From NCBI GenBank assembly GCA_033064195.1, contig JARBJD010000044.1:62001-126000 (forward strand): DNA of 64,000 nucleotides. The letters are read 5' to 3'. The notes under the pieces were generated by a model that was not told the origin of the DNA, searched no databases, and worked only from the letters and a program-made list of their open reading frames with translations. This document shows positions 45,927-57,901 of the stretch, piece after piece. The position numbers and the translations under genes are program-made. Position 1 is the first letter of the stretch. Each line of letters starts with the position of its first letter. This stretch comes from Blattamonas nauphoetae (lineage: Eukaryota; Preaxostyla; Oxymonadida).

Positions 45927-47076
45927 TAGTGCTGTCACAAAGCGCCGAAAATATATTAAACCGCCATAAATCGAGATTTTCCCAGAATCTGATGAACATT
46001 GTCCAACTAAGAAAAAATACAATTATGACAAAATATCCGGCTAGTCATTGAGAAAGTCGCCTTGTACTTGAAAAGTGTCACTTTTCACAATTCATTTTGC
46101 AATATCTCAATAACCAGGGTATCAATTGGCATGAAATTTTTATTAGATACTTTTGGATGATCCGAACATTTTAGAAAAAATGGCAAAAATTATGGGTTTC
46201 TGGAAAAAGTCGAAAAACCCATCTTTTCTCGAAAACACTCACAGAGGCAAAATTTTTCATCTTTTTCTTAAATATCGTTTTTGAGGTTTTACAAATAGAA
46301 TGCCCCTTATTTGGTTGAAAACGGATGGTTGGTTTTGGAGATATGACGTTGTGAAGTTTCGGGTTTTAACGTGTATTTTGTTGTGTGAGGCTACAGGGCC
46401 CAATAATGGGTCTTTAGCTCCAAAATTTTGCAGAATTATTTCCTCACCGAAACAATATTTCTCAGAAAAATCTCGATTTATGGCGATTTATAGTGGAGTC
46501 ACCAATCACCAATCAGTGCTTTTCTTGAAAAATCACTATTGGTCAAACTAAGAAAAAAATAAAATTTTAGAATTATACTCCCACCCGATCCCGAGAAAAC
46601 CTCAAAATACCTTTATCGTTACGAATGCACACATTTTTTTCAACTTTTTGCCCTCATTTCTCCAGAACTAGCTATCCGTTTTGAATCAAATAAAATGCAT
46701 TGCAATCGTATAGATCTCGACAAAAGATGAACAAAAAATAAAACGAATATTTTGGTAAGAAGGTTTTATCGTGAAAAATATGGTTTTTTTTCGATTTTCC
46801 CAAATACCCAGAATTTTTTCTGTAACTTTTTTTCAAAATGTTTGTTTCACCAAAAAAACGTTTCTGTGAAAAATTTCATCAAAATCGGTTCACGGGTTGT
46901 TGAGATATTGCCAAAACGATTGTTTTCATCGGGCAAAAGGGGGTATTTTGAGGTTTTCTCGGGATTGGGTGGGAGTATAATTCTAAAATTTTATTTTTTT
47001 CTTAGTTTGACCAATAGTATTCAAGAAAAAGCACCGATTTTATTAATATAGTTTCGGCGCTTTTGTGACAGCACTA
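45927..47076. mobile_element. Element A, copy 5, interrupted by element D
   Basis: D is at the same base as in copy 2, and the same atatag variant follows it, so copies 2 and 5 descend from one interrupted ancestor. Confidence 0.9.
46491..47042. mobile_element. Element D, second copy (552 bp, eroded ends)
   Basis: Interior nearly identical to the copy at 40036-40633, but both tips are shortened: the left lacks part of the repeated caccaatcggtg motif and the right lacks ~35 bp. TTA flanks remain. The losses may be real deletions between short repeats or assembly error in a hairpin. Confidence 0.85.
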
Positions 47077-48415
47077 TAAGAGAAAGGGAGAAAAGAAGAA
47101 GAAGAGAAAATAAACGAAGAACATGCACAGAGAGGATCGTGCTCATCTTCTCTGGACATTAGAGGAATAATCTTCCAAAAGGTTCAATATCGCTGGTAAA
47201 ATGGAGGTATGCAAATGATGGAACATCAAAAACGAATAAAAACAAACTGAGTCATGGAGAGGTGACGAATGTCTGATGGTGAAAATTGGTGTGGTTTTCA
47301 CGCTCAACGACCTGAGAACACACATTCACTAGTTTCGTTCCATTTCGAGTCCTGAAGGGAGTGAGATAATCGGAAAAAGAACTTTAGCAGACCTTCTGGA
47401 GTTCGTAAGTCTGGATTGTGAGTATGTTTTTGGCACAGATCAGCATCTTTTGGCACAAACTGTACTGGTCAGTTGGTTTACTCAAAATATGGGTCAGGAT
47501 CTCGTTCCTCGATCTGCCAAATGCACATTCAAAAACGATTCAGGAGATGAAAAGAAGCAGATCTGGCTGGATAAACTCCTTGGTCGTCAATCAAGACCGA
47601 CAGAACCCCAAACGAGCTCTCATCATCATCGACGACGATCATGGTCGTCCGATGATTCAGATTCATACTAATCGTTCTCATTTCACACTGTTTGTTTATA
47701 GAACTCGTTTTTATACTTGAAAATTCTCAATATGATAATCAAGGTCCGATTGGATCAATCCGACATGACGGGTAAAATCACTCAGTTCTAACTGATTTTA
47801 ACCAAATTCAGCATAGTCGGCATCTCAGCATCTCAGCATGTCAATATAGCCAAATGTGGTTTGAATGATTTTTGGTTCTTTGAATCATCGGGAAACGCGT
47901 GAAATTCAAAGTTAAAGCATGGAGGCAAGGAAAACCAGTTGGCGATACGAAGATGCCGACTATGCTGTTTTTGGTGCCGACTATGCTGTTTTTGGTGCCG
48001 ACTATGCTGTTTTGGTGCCGACTATGCTGTTTTGGTGCCGACTATGCTGTTTTTTTCTTAAAATCTGTTCGAACTTGCTATGCCCATATCTCCATAACCC
48101 GCAAGCCGATTTTCAATTTTTTCACTGTTGATCTTATAGATATGTGATTAATCCGAACATTTTCATTAATCCGGGTTGTGGGGCTTGAAAAAATATTCTT
48201 TTAGAGTCTTTCTTTGATTGATTCACGATAAAAATGGTTTTGATTTGGTTTAAAGCGGATATCTGGTCGTGGAGATTGGAATTCTCAAATTTAAGTTTTT
48301 TCTAAGTTGGATCACTATTGTTTGTTTGGACTCCAACGCCGTGGACGTCCCAAGACTCAGCCCAAAGCTGGTGCAAGGAGGCGGCAGCTCTCACAAGGGT
48401 CCCGACCAGTGGTAA
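47077..48415. repeat. Segment B, copy 5, with 5-copy minisatellite
   Basis: As copy 1; minisatellite ~47955-48054 with five units. The start differs slightly (aaaagaagaagaagagaaaa). Confidence 0.9.
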
Positions 48416-49014
48416 TAGTGCTGTCACAAAAGCGCCGAAAATATATTAAACCGCCATAAATCGAGATTTTCCCAGAATCTGATGAACATTGTCCAACTAA
48501 GAAAAAATACAATTATGACAAAAATATCCGGCTAGTCATTGAGAAAGTCGCCTTGTACTTGAAAAGTGTCACTTTTCACAATTCATTTTGCAATATCTCA
48601 ATAACCAGGGTATCAATTGGCATGAAATTTTTATTAGATACTTTTTGGATGATCCGAACATTTTAGAAAAAATGGCAAAAATTATGGGTTTCTGGAAAAA
48701 GTCGAAAAACCCATCTTTTCTCGAAAACACTCACAGAGGCAAAATTTTTCATCTTTTTCTTAAATATCGTTTTTGAGGTTTTTACAAATAGAATGCCCCT
48801 TATTTGGTTGAAAACGGATGGTTGGTTTTGGAGATATGACGTTGTGAAGTTTCGGGTTTTAACGTGTATTTTGTTGTGTGAGGCTACAGGGCCCAATAAT
48901 GGGTCTTTAGCTCCAAAATTTTGCAGAATTATTTCCTCACCGAAACAATATTTCTCAGAAAAATCTCGATTTATGGCGATTTAATATATTTTCGGCGCTT
49001 TTGTGACAGCACTA
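48416..49014. mobile_element. Element A, copy 6 (599 bp)
   Basis: Uninterrupted copy, same tips and flanks. Confidence 0.88.
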
Positions 49015-50421
49015 TAAGAGAAAGGGAGAAAAGCAAGAAGAATGAGAAAATAAACGAAGAACATGCACAGAGAGGATCGTGCTCATCTTCTCTGGACATT
49101 AGAGGAATAATCTTCCAAAAGGTTCAATATCGCTGGTAAAATGGAGGTATGCAAATGATGGAACATCAAAAACGAATAAAAACAAACTGAGTCATGGAGA
49201 GGTGACGAATGTCTGATGGTGAAAATTGGTGTGGTTTTCACGCTCAACGACCTGAGAACACACATTCACTAGTTTCGTTCCATTTCGAGTCCTGAAGGGA
49301 GTGAGATAATCGGAAAAAAGAACTTTAGCAGACCTTCTGGAGTTCGTAAGTCTGGATTGTGAGTATGTTTTTTGGCACAGATCAGCATCTTTTTGGCACA
49401 AACTGTACTGGTCAGTTGGTTTACTCAAAATATGGGTCAGGATCTCGTTCCTCGATCTGCCAAATGCACATTCAAAAACGATTCAGGAGATGAAAAGAAG
49501 CAGATCTGGCTGGATAAACTCCTTGGTCGTCAATCAAGACCGACAGAACCCCAAACGAGCTCTCATCATCATCGACGACGATCATGGTCGTCCGATGATT
49601 CAGATTCATACTAATCGTTCTCATTTCACACTGTTTGTTTATAGAACTCGTTTTTATACTTGAAAATTCTCAATATGATAATCAAGGTCCGATTGGATCA
49701 ATCCGACATGACGGGTAAAATCACTCAGTTCTAACTGATTTTAACCAAATTCAGCATAGTCGGCATCTCAGCATCTCAGCATGTCAATATAGCCAAATGT
49801 GGTTTGAATGATTTTTGGTTCTTTGAATCATCGGGAAACGCGTGAAATTCAAAGTTAAAGCATGGAGGCAAGGAAAACCAGTTGGCGATACGAAGATGCC
49901 GACTATGCTGTTTTTGGTGCCGACTATGCTGTTTTTGGTGCCGACTATGCTGTTTTTGGTGCCGACTATGCTGTTTTTGGTGCCGACTATGCTGTTTTTG
50001 GTGCCGACTATGCTGTTTTGGTGCCGACTATGCTGTTTTGGTGCCGACTATGCTGTTTTTTTCTTAAAATCTGTTCGAACTTGCTATGCCCATATCTCCA
50101 TAACCCGCAAGCCGATTTTCAATTTTTTCACTGTTGATCTTATAGATATGTGATTAATCCGAACATTTTCATTAATCCGGGTTGTGGGGCTTGAAAAAAT
50201 ATTCTTTTAGAGTCTTTCTTTGATTGATTCACGATAAAAATGGTTTTGATTTGGTTTAAAGCGGATATCTGGTCGTGGAGATTGGAATTCTCAAATTTAA
50301 GTTTTTTCTAAGTTGGATCACTATTGTTTGTTTGGACTCCAACGCCGTGGACGTCCCAAGACTCAGCCCAAAGCTGGTGAAAGGAGGCGGCAGCTCTCAC
50401 AAGGGTCCCGACCAGTGGTAA
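49015..50421. repeat. Segment B, copy 6, with 8-copy minisatellite
   Basis: As copy 1; minisatellite ~49898-50060 with eight units, the longest in the array. Near the end one base differs from all others (ctggtgaaaggagg for ctggtgcaaggagg). Confidence 0.9.
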
Positions 50422-51020
50422 TAGTGCTGTCACAAAAGCGCCGAAAATATATTAAACCGCCATAAATCGAGATTTTCCCAGAATCTGATGAACATTGTCC
50501 AACTAAGAAAAAAATACAATTATGACAAAAATATCCGGCTAGTCATTGAGAAAGTCGCCTTGTACTTGAAAAGTGTCACTTTTCACAATTCATTTTTGCA
50601 ATATCTCAATAACCAGGGTATCAATTGGCATGAAATTTTTATTAGATACTTTTTGGATGATCCGAACATTTTAGAAAAAATGGCAAAAATTATGGGTTTC
50701 TGGAAAAGTCGAAAACCCATCTTTTCTCGAAAACACTCACAGAGGCAAAATTTTTCATCTTTTTCTTAAATATCGTTTTTGAGGTTTTTACAAATAGAAT
50801 GCCCCTTATTTGGTTGAAAACGGATGGTTGGTTTTGGAGATATGACGTTGTGAAGTTTCGGGTTTTAACGTGTATTTTGTTGTGTGAGGCTACAGGGCCC
50901 AATAATGGGTCTTTAGCTCCAAAATTTTGCAGAATTATTTCCTCACCGAAACAATATTTCTCAGAAAAATCTCGATTTATGGCGATTTAATATATTTTCG
51001 GCGCTTTTGTGACAGCACTA
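50422..51020. mobile_element. Element A, copy 7 (599 bp)
   Basis: Uninterrupted copy, same tips and flanks. Confidence 0.88.
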
Positions 51021-52365
51021 TAAGAGAAAGGGAGAAAAGCAAGAAGAATGAGAAAATAAACGAAGAACATGCACAGAGAGGATCGTGCTCATCTTCTCCT
51101 GGACATTAGAGGAATAATCTTCCAAAAGGTTCAATATCGCTGGTAAAATGGAGGTATGCAAATGATGGAACATCAAAAACGAATAAAAACAAACTGAGTC
51201 ATGGAGAGGTGACGAATGTCTGATGGTGAAAATTGGTGTGGTTTTCACGCTCAACGACCTGAGAACACACATTCACTAGTTTCGTTCCATTTCGAGTCCT
51301 GAAGGGAGTGAGATAATCGGAAAAAAGAACTTTAGCAGACCTTCTGGAGTTCGTAAGTCTGGATTGTGAGTATGTTTTTTGGCACAGATCAGCATCTTTT
51401 TGGCACAAACTGTACTGGTCAGTTGGTTTACTCAAAATATGGGTCAGGATCTCGTTCCTCGATCTGCCAAATGCACATTCAAAAACGATTCAGGAGATGA
51501 AAAGAAGCAGATCTGGCTGGATAAACTCCTTGGTCGTCAATCAAGACCGACAGAACCCCAAACGAGCTCTCATCATCATCGACGACGATCATGGTCGTCC
51601 GATGATTCAGATTCATACTAATCGTTCTCATTTCACACTGTTTGTTTATAGAACTCGTTTTTATACTTGAAAATTCTCAATATGATAATCAAGGTCCGAT
51701 TGGATCAATCCGACATGACGGGTAAAATCACTCAGTTCTAACTGATTTTAACCAAATTCAGCATAGTCGGCATCTCAGCATCTCAGCATGTCAATATAGC
51801 CAAATGTGGTTTGAATGATTTTTGGTTCTTTGAATCATCGGGAAACGCGTGAAATTCAAAGTTAAAGCATGGAGGCAAGGAAAACCAGTTGGCGATACGA
51901 AGATGCCGACTATGCTGTTTTTGGTGCCGACTATGCTGTTTTTGGTGCCGACTATGCTGTTTTGGTGCCGACTATGCTGTTTTGGTGCCGACTATGCTGT
52001 TTTTTTCTTAAAATCTGTTCGAACTTGCTATGCCCATATCTCCATAACCCGCAAGCCGATTTTCAATTTTTTCACTGTTGATCTTATAGATATGTGATTA
52101 ATCCGAACATTTTCATTAATCCGGGTTGTGGGGCTTGAAAAAATATTCTTTTAGAGTCTTTCTTTGATTGATTCACGATAAAAATGGTTTTGATTTGGTT
52201 TAAAGCGGATATCTGGTCGTGGAGATTGGAATTCTCAAATTTAAGTTTTTTCTAAGTTGGATCACTATTGTTTGTTTGGACTCCAACGCCGTGGACGTCC
52301 CAAGACTCAGCCCAAAGCTGGTGCAAGGAGGCGGCAGCTCTCACAAGGGTCCCGACCAGTGGTAA
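51021..52365. repeat. Segment B, copy 7, with 5-copy minisatellite
   Basis: As copy 1; minisatellite ~51905-52004 with five units. One extra C near the start (tcttctcctggac). Confidence 0.9.
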
Positions 52366-52971
52366 TAGTGCTGTCACAAAAGCGCCGAAAATATATTAAA
52401 CCGCCATAAATCGAGATTTTCCCAGAATCTGATGAACATTGTCCAACTAAGAAAAAAATACAATTATGACAAAAATATCCGGCTAGTCATTGAGAAAGTC
52501 GCCTTGTACTTGAAAAGTGTCACTTTTCACAATTCATTTTTGCAATATCTCAATAACCAGGGTATCAATTGGCATGAAATTTTTATTAGATACTTTTTTG
52601 GATGATCCGAACATTTTAGAAAAAAATGGCAAAAAATTATGGGTTTCTGGAAAAAAGTCGAAAAACCCATCTTTTCTCGAAAACACTCACAGAGGCAAAA
52701 TTTTTCATCTTTTTTCTTAAATATCGTTTTTGAGGTTTTTACAAATAGAATGCCCCTTATTTGGTTGAAAACGGATGGTTGGTTTTGGAGATATGACGTT
52801 GTGAAGTTTCGGGTTTTAACGTGTATTTTGTTGTGTGAGGCTACAGGGCCCAATAATGGGTCTTTAGCTCCAAAATTTTGCAGAATTATTTCCTCACCGA
52901 AACAATATTTCTCAGAAAAATCTCGATTTATGGCGATTTAATATATTTTCGGCGCTTTTGTGACAGCACTA
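52366..52971. mobile_element. Element A, copy 8 (606 bp)
   Basis: Uninterrupted copy, same tips and flanks; long homopolymer forms as in copy 1. Confidence 0.88.
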
Positions 52972-54313
52972 TAAGAGAAAGGGAGAAAAGCAAGAAGAAT
53001 GAGAAAATAAACGAAGAACATGCACAGAGAGGATCGTGCTCATCTTCTCTGGACATTAGAGGAATAATCTTCCAAAAGGTTCAATATCGCTGGTAAAATG
53101 GAGGTATGCAAATGATGGAACATCAAAAACGAATAAAAACAAACTGAGTCATGGAGAGGTGACGAATGTCTGATGGTGAAAATTGGTGTGGTTTTCACGC
53201 TCAACGACCTGAGAACACACATTCACTAGTTTCGTTCCATTTCGAGTCCTGAAGGGAGTGAGATAATCGGAAAAAAGAACTTTAGCAGACCTTCTGGAGT
53301 TCGTAAGTCTGGATTGTGAGTATGTTTTTTGGCACAGATCAGCATCTTTTTGGCACAAACTGTACTGGTCAGTTGGTTTACTCAAAATATGGGTCAGGAT
53401 CTCGTTCCTCGATCTGCCAAATGCACATTCAAAAACGATTCAGGAGATGAAAAGAAGCAGATCTGGCTGGATAAACTCCTTGGTCGTCAATCAAGACCGA
53501 CAGAACCCCAAACGAGCTCTCATCATCATCGACGACGATCATGGTCGTCCGATGATTCAGATTCATACTAATCGTTCTCATTTCACACTGTTTGTTTATA
53601 GAACTCGTTTTTTATACTTGAAAATTCTCAATATGATAATCAAGGTCCGATTGGATCAATCCGACATGACGGGTAAAATCACTCAGTTCTAACTGATTTT
53701 AACCAAATTCAGCATAGTCGGCATCTCAGCATCTCAGCATGTCAATATAGCCAAATGTGGTTTGAATGATTTTTGGTTCTTTGAATCATCGGGAAACGCG
53801 TGAAATTCAAAGTTAAAGCATGGAGGCAAGGAAAACCAGTTGGCGATACGAAGATGCCGACTATGCTGTTTTGGTGCCGACTATGCTGTTTTGGTGCCGA
53901 CTATGCTGTTTTGGTGCCGACTATGCTGTTTTGGTGCCGACTATGCTGTTTTTTCTTAAAATCTGTTCGAACTTGCTATGCCCATATCTCCATAACCCGC
54001 AAGCCGATTTTCAATTTTTTCACTGTTGATCTTATAGATATGTGATTAATCCGAACATTTTCATTAATCCGGGTTGTGGGGCTTGAAAAAATATTCTTTT
54101 AGAGTCTTTCTTTGATTGATTCACGATAAAAATGGTTTTGATTTGGTTTAAAGCGGATATCTGGTCGTGGAGATTGGAATTCTCAAATTTAAGTTTTTTC
54201 TAAGTTGGATCACTATTGTTTGTTTGGACTCCAACGCCGTGGACGTCCCAAGACTCAGCCCAAAGCTGGTGCAAGGAGGCGGCAGCTCTCACAAGGGTCC
54301 CGACCAGTGGTAA
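52972..54313. repeat. Segment B, copy 8, with 5-copy minisatellite
   Basis: As copy 1; minisatellite ~53855-53955 with five 20-bp units. Confidence 0.9.
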
Positions 54314-54922
54314 TAGTGCTGTCACAAAAGCGCCGAAAATATATTAAACCGCCATAAATCGAGATTTTCCCAGAATCTGATGAACATTGTCCAACTAAGA
54401 AAAAAATACAATTATGACAAAAATATCCGGCTAGTCATTGAGAAAGTCGCCTTGTACTTGAAAAGTGTCACTTTTCACAATTCATTTTTGCAATATCTCA
54501 ATAACCAGGGTATCAATTGGCATGAAATTTTTATTAGATACTTTTTTGGATGATCCGAACATTTTAGAAAAAAATGGCAAAAAATTATGGGTTTCTGGAA
54601 AAAAGTCGAAAAACCCATCTTTTCTCGAAAACACTCACAGAGGCAAAATTTTTCATCTTTTTTCTTAAATATCGTTTTTTGAGGTTTTTACAAATAGAAT
54701 GCCCCTTATTTGGTTGAAAACGGATGGTTGGTTTTGGAGATATGACGTTGTGAAGTTTCGGGTTTTAACGTGTATTTTGTTGTGTGAGGCTACAGGGCCC
54801 AATAATGGGTCTTTAGCTCCAAAATTTTTGCAGAATTATTTCCTCACCGAAACAATATTTCTCAGAAAAAATCTCGATTTATGGCGATTTAATATATTTT
54901 CGGCGCTTTTGTGACAGCACTA
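54314..54922. mobile_element. Element A, copy 9 (609 bp)
   Basis: Last uninterrupted copy, same tips and flanks. Confidence 0.88.
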
Positions 54923-55778
54923 TAAGAGAAAGGGAGAAAAGCAAGAAGAATGAGAAAATAAACGAAGAACATGCACAGAGAGGATCGTGCTCATCTTCTC
55001 TGGACATTAGAGGAATAATCTTCCAAAAGGTTCAATATCGCTGGTAAAATGGAGGTATGCAAATGATGGAACATCAAAAAACGAATAAAAAACAAACTGA
55101 GTCATGGAGAGGTGACGAATGTCTGATGGTGAAAATTGGTGTGGTTTTCACGCTCAACGACCTGAGAACACACATTCACTAGTTTCGTTCCATTTCGAGT
55201 CCTGAAGGGAGTGAGATAATCGGAAAAAAGAACTTTAGCAGACCTTCTGGAGTTCGTAAGTCTGGATTGTGAGTATGTTTTTTGGCACAGATCAGCATCT
55301 TTTGGCACAAACTGTACTGGTCAGTTGGTTTACTCAAAATATGGGTCAGGATCTCGTTCCTCGATCTGCCAAATGCACATTCAAAAACGATTCAGGAGAT
55401 GAAAAGAAGCAGATCTGGCTGGATAAACTCCTTGGTCGTCAATCAAGACCGACAGAACCCCAAACGAGCTCTCATCATCATCGACGACGATCATGGTCGT
55501 CCGATGATTCAGATTCATACTAATCGTTCTCATTTCACACTGTTTGTTTATAGAACTCGTTTTTATACTTGAAAATTCTCAATATGATAATCAAGGTCCG
55601 ATTGGATCAATCCGACATGACGGGTAAAATCACTCAGTTCTAACTGATTTTAACCAAATTCAGCATAGTCGGCATCTCAGCATCTCAGCATGTCAATATA
55701 GCCAAATGTGGTTTGAATGATTTTTGGTTCTTTGAATCATCGGGAAACGCGTGAAATTCAAAGTTAAAGCATGGAGGC
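54923..55778. repeat. Segment B, copy 9, truncated
   Basis: Matches the other B copies up to gttaaagcatggaggc, then breaks into unrelated sequence (ttttttcacgtttgcgag). It lacks the minisatellite and everything after it, marking the right edge of the array. Confidence 0.9.
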
Positions 55779-57094
55779 TTTTTTCACGTTTGCGAGTTGT
55801 TCGGAGCGCAATTTCCACAATTCAATTGTTCATCCGCACAATTCTCAGCCATGAAGTGAAGACAATCAAATTTATCCATTAAATCAGATTGGTTTTGTCC
55901 CCGTTTGATCAGAAAAACAAATGATGGGATCCTCTTATGAATCGTCACACAATCGAAAAATGGGCTGATAAAAGACCTTTACAAAAGGATTGAGCAATCT
56001 CAAAAGTGTGGGAAAGCATTGTTGACGCTTCTCCGTCTGATCCAGAAGGACTCCTTCATCACCTCTGCACGTTAACGGAGAAGTGTCTTAACTCTAATCC
56101 ACCAGGCTTGGCAGATTTATCAAAAGGAAATGATACACCATATCGACATCCTTGGGATACTGTCCACTCATTTCAGTTTACATTACCTCAACGAAAGTGG
56201 GTATGAGATTGAGAAATCAATCTTCACCTCTGCGAGAGAGCATGCCAAAAAAGGAAGACATCCTCGAAAGTTCTGAAGGTCAACGAATCGTTGGAATCGG
56301 TGAATCTGGATGGATAAATTGAAGGATGTTAGTTGAAAACAAGAAAAAACATGGGAATTACTCTTCCAGACCACGAAACCATCGGACAAAACGATACCGT
56401 CTTTGTGCCAGATTTCAAAAAGAACCTCAAGTTGCCGTTTGTTCGTGTCCAGACGCAGAAAGCTTTTTTTACATACAGCAAATCGCCGATCTTGGGTTCG
56501 TTGTGTCTGGGAGTGAAGGTGAAGAGAAGAAGAAGCAAACCATTCATTATCTTCCTGAAGTTTTGAATCACTGCGCTCCCTTCGGTATTGAAACCATGAA
56601 AACAGTTCTTCTACGAGGTTTGTCAGATCGGACCCAGAATGCATTTCTCCTCTCGTCAGCAACAATTTCCGCACACGACAATTTCTGTCATCTTTTATGA
56701 GGAGCATCATGGAAAAAATGTCTGTGATGTGGCATTTGGACAACACGTGACGACTATAGCCCGAAATTTGCCATATCAAGCAATTGAAACCCTTTCTGAA
56801 GCAGTTCCTTTCCTTCAAGCCATTCTGACAGAAGGATCGACTCAGACGATCACAATTTTACAGATTGAACCGATATTCGATGATACATACTCGTTTTTGG
56901 AATTGTCTGGGATCTCCTCTTATCTCTGTTTCCAAATTTTGGATGGCCGCTTGTATGCTTCTGTGTTTGCCTCAATTCCGCGGGATCAGTTGACAGCACT
57001 TCCACTACGAAATTTAGTTCAAAAGAAAGTCCCGAGATCAAAAGATGGATCCCTCAGAAGTCATCTTTGACAATAGGTACATCGACTTTGAAAA
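55779..57094. other. Decayed or unidentified coding region
   Basis: Right flank of the array. Open frames on the plus strand (56006-56206, 56326-56700, 56639-57070) read like protein in places, e.g. VCSCPDAESFFYIQQIADLG and RNLPYQAIETLSEAVPFLQA, but they overlap in different frames and I recognise no family. The longest, 56639-57070, encodes 143 residues with ATG. It could be a host gene with introns I cannot place, or a decayed one. Confidence 0.3.
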
Positions 57095-57425
57095 TAAACA
57101 GAACCTGTCAGACAACGTCCTGTTACTGCCCCACATCCTCAACTCTCCTCTCCATTCGGAAAGTCATTCACAAAAGGGAGAAACGAAATCAGCATGAAAA
57201 AAGTGAACAATTCACTCACAAACGTTGTAGACAAACATACACTCAGAGAATTCGACATTGATTCGAACACTATCTTCGATTGCGCCAACTTTATCCGGAT
57301 CCCTTTTCACTGATTTTTTTGACGAATCCTTTGCAAATTAAGCCCCAACTTCCCCTAACAAATCGAACAACTATTCTCCCATCACATTCAACCCACATGC
57401 TTCAGCTTGTTGACCAGTACGTCAC
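57095..57425 (+). pseudogene. Pogo-like transposase remnant, left part
   Basis: Plus-strand relic of the same family as 31434-32880. Translated pieces match exon 2 of the intact copy: VRQRPVTAPHPQLSSPFGKS (intact IRQRPLTVPHPQLSATFGYS), EKSEQFTHKRCRQT (LKQSEQFPHERFRQT), HYLRLRQLYPDPFSLIF, DESFAN, then after an internal deletion of roughly 120 residues ILPSHSTHMLQLVDQYVT. It has several frameshifts and stops and lacks exon 1. It is cut at the final VT by the inserted Mutator-like element and resumes at 60926. Confidence 0.78.
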
Positions 57426-57528
57426 GGGTAAGTCTAGACTCAGATCTGAAAAAGTCTACACGCAGATCTGCAGATCCGTCTTGGCGCAGATCTCTTGGTC
57501 TACACGCAGATCTGCAGTTAAACTCGTT
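57426..57528 (+). repeat. Left TIR with tandem subterminal motif
   Basis: Contains about four tandem ~22-bp repeats of the type gtctacacgcagatctg (gtctagactcagatctg, gtctacacgcagatctg, gtcttggcgcagatct, gtctacacgcagatctg). Such arrays are typical transposase-binding sites. Confidence 0.8.
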
Positions 57529-57901
57529 CTTTTCGATTCTTTACCACATTTTATTCAACGAACACCTCAATCTCGACGTCATTTCCACTTTTTTTGCTCA
57601 TTTCTTACTTTCTGACTTTTTTTACTATCTGGGTTCAACATGGTCAAAGAGATCCTGGGTTGATCTTGGTCAGTTCCTTCCTATTAAAGCTTCTTTCCAT
57701 TCGAGACCCTTCCAGACCTTCGTCCGGAACTTTGCCGTCGGATTCACGAACAGATAGCCCTCCCAACTCTCCGTCTTCTCAACACCGCCGGCATTTCATT
57801 TTCCGCTGCCCAGCCCGAAGTATGCATTCCATTTGATCGTTTCACTTCTCTTCCCTGATATTCAAGTTCACCTTCCTTGATATCCGAGCCCACCCTCCAC
57901 T

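Larger units (their letters stand above)
37486..55778. repeat. Macrosatellite: nine tandem A+B units (~1.95 kb each)
   Basis: Head-to-tail array of a composite unit: element A (~600 bp with TIRs) followed by segment B (~1.35 kb). Unit starts at 37486, 39458, 42009, 43975, 45927, 48416, 50422, 52366 and 54314. Periods are 1,946-2,006 bp except units 2 and 5, which are longer by an inserted element D. Copies are nearly identical; most differences I see are homopolymer length and minisatellite count. The array begins exactly at the tip of A1 and ends inside B9, just before the minisatellite. No convincing gene lies in the unit: short frames (about 60-100 codons) recur in several overlapping phases and shift with homopolymer length. 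Confidence 0.95.

Noticed and set aside
37486-55778. CRISPR-like or rDNA-type array
   Set aside because: Units are ~2 kb, bounded by transposon ends, with no spacers and no rRNA-like sequence.
56183-56818. Minus-strand 211-codon frame as a gene
   Set aside because: Its translation is Cys/Phe/Ser-rich without pattern, and the plus strand gives more protein-like pieces; most likely an antisense shadow.
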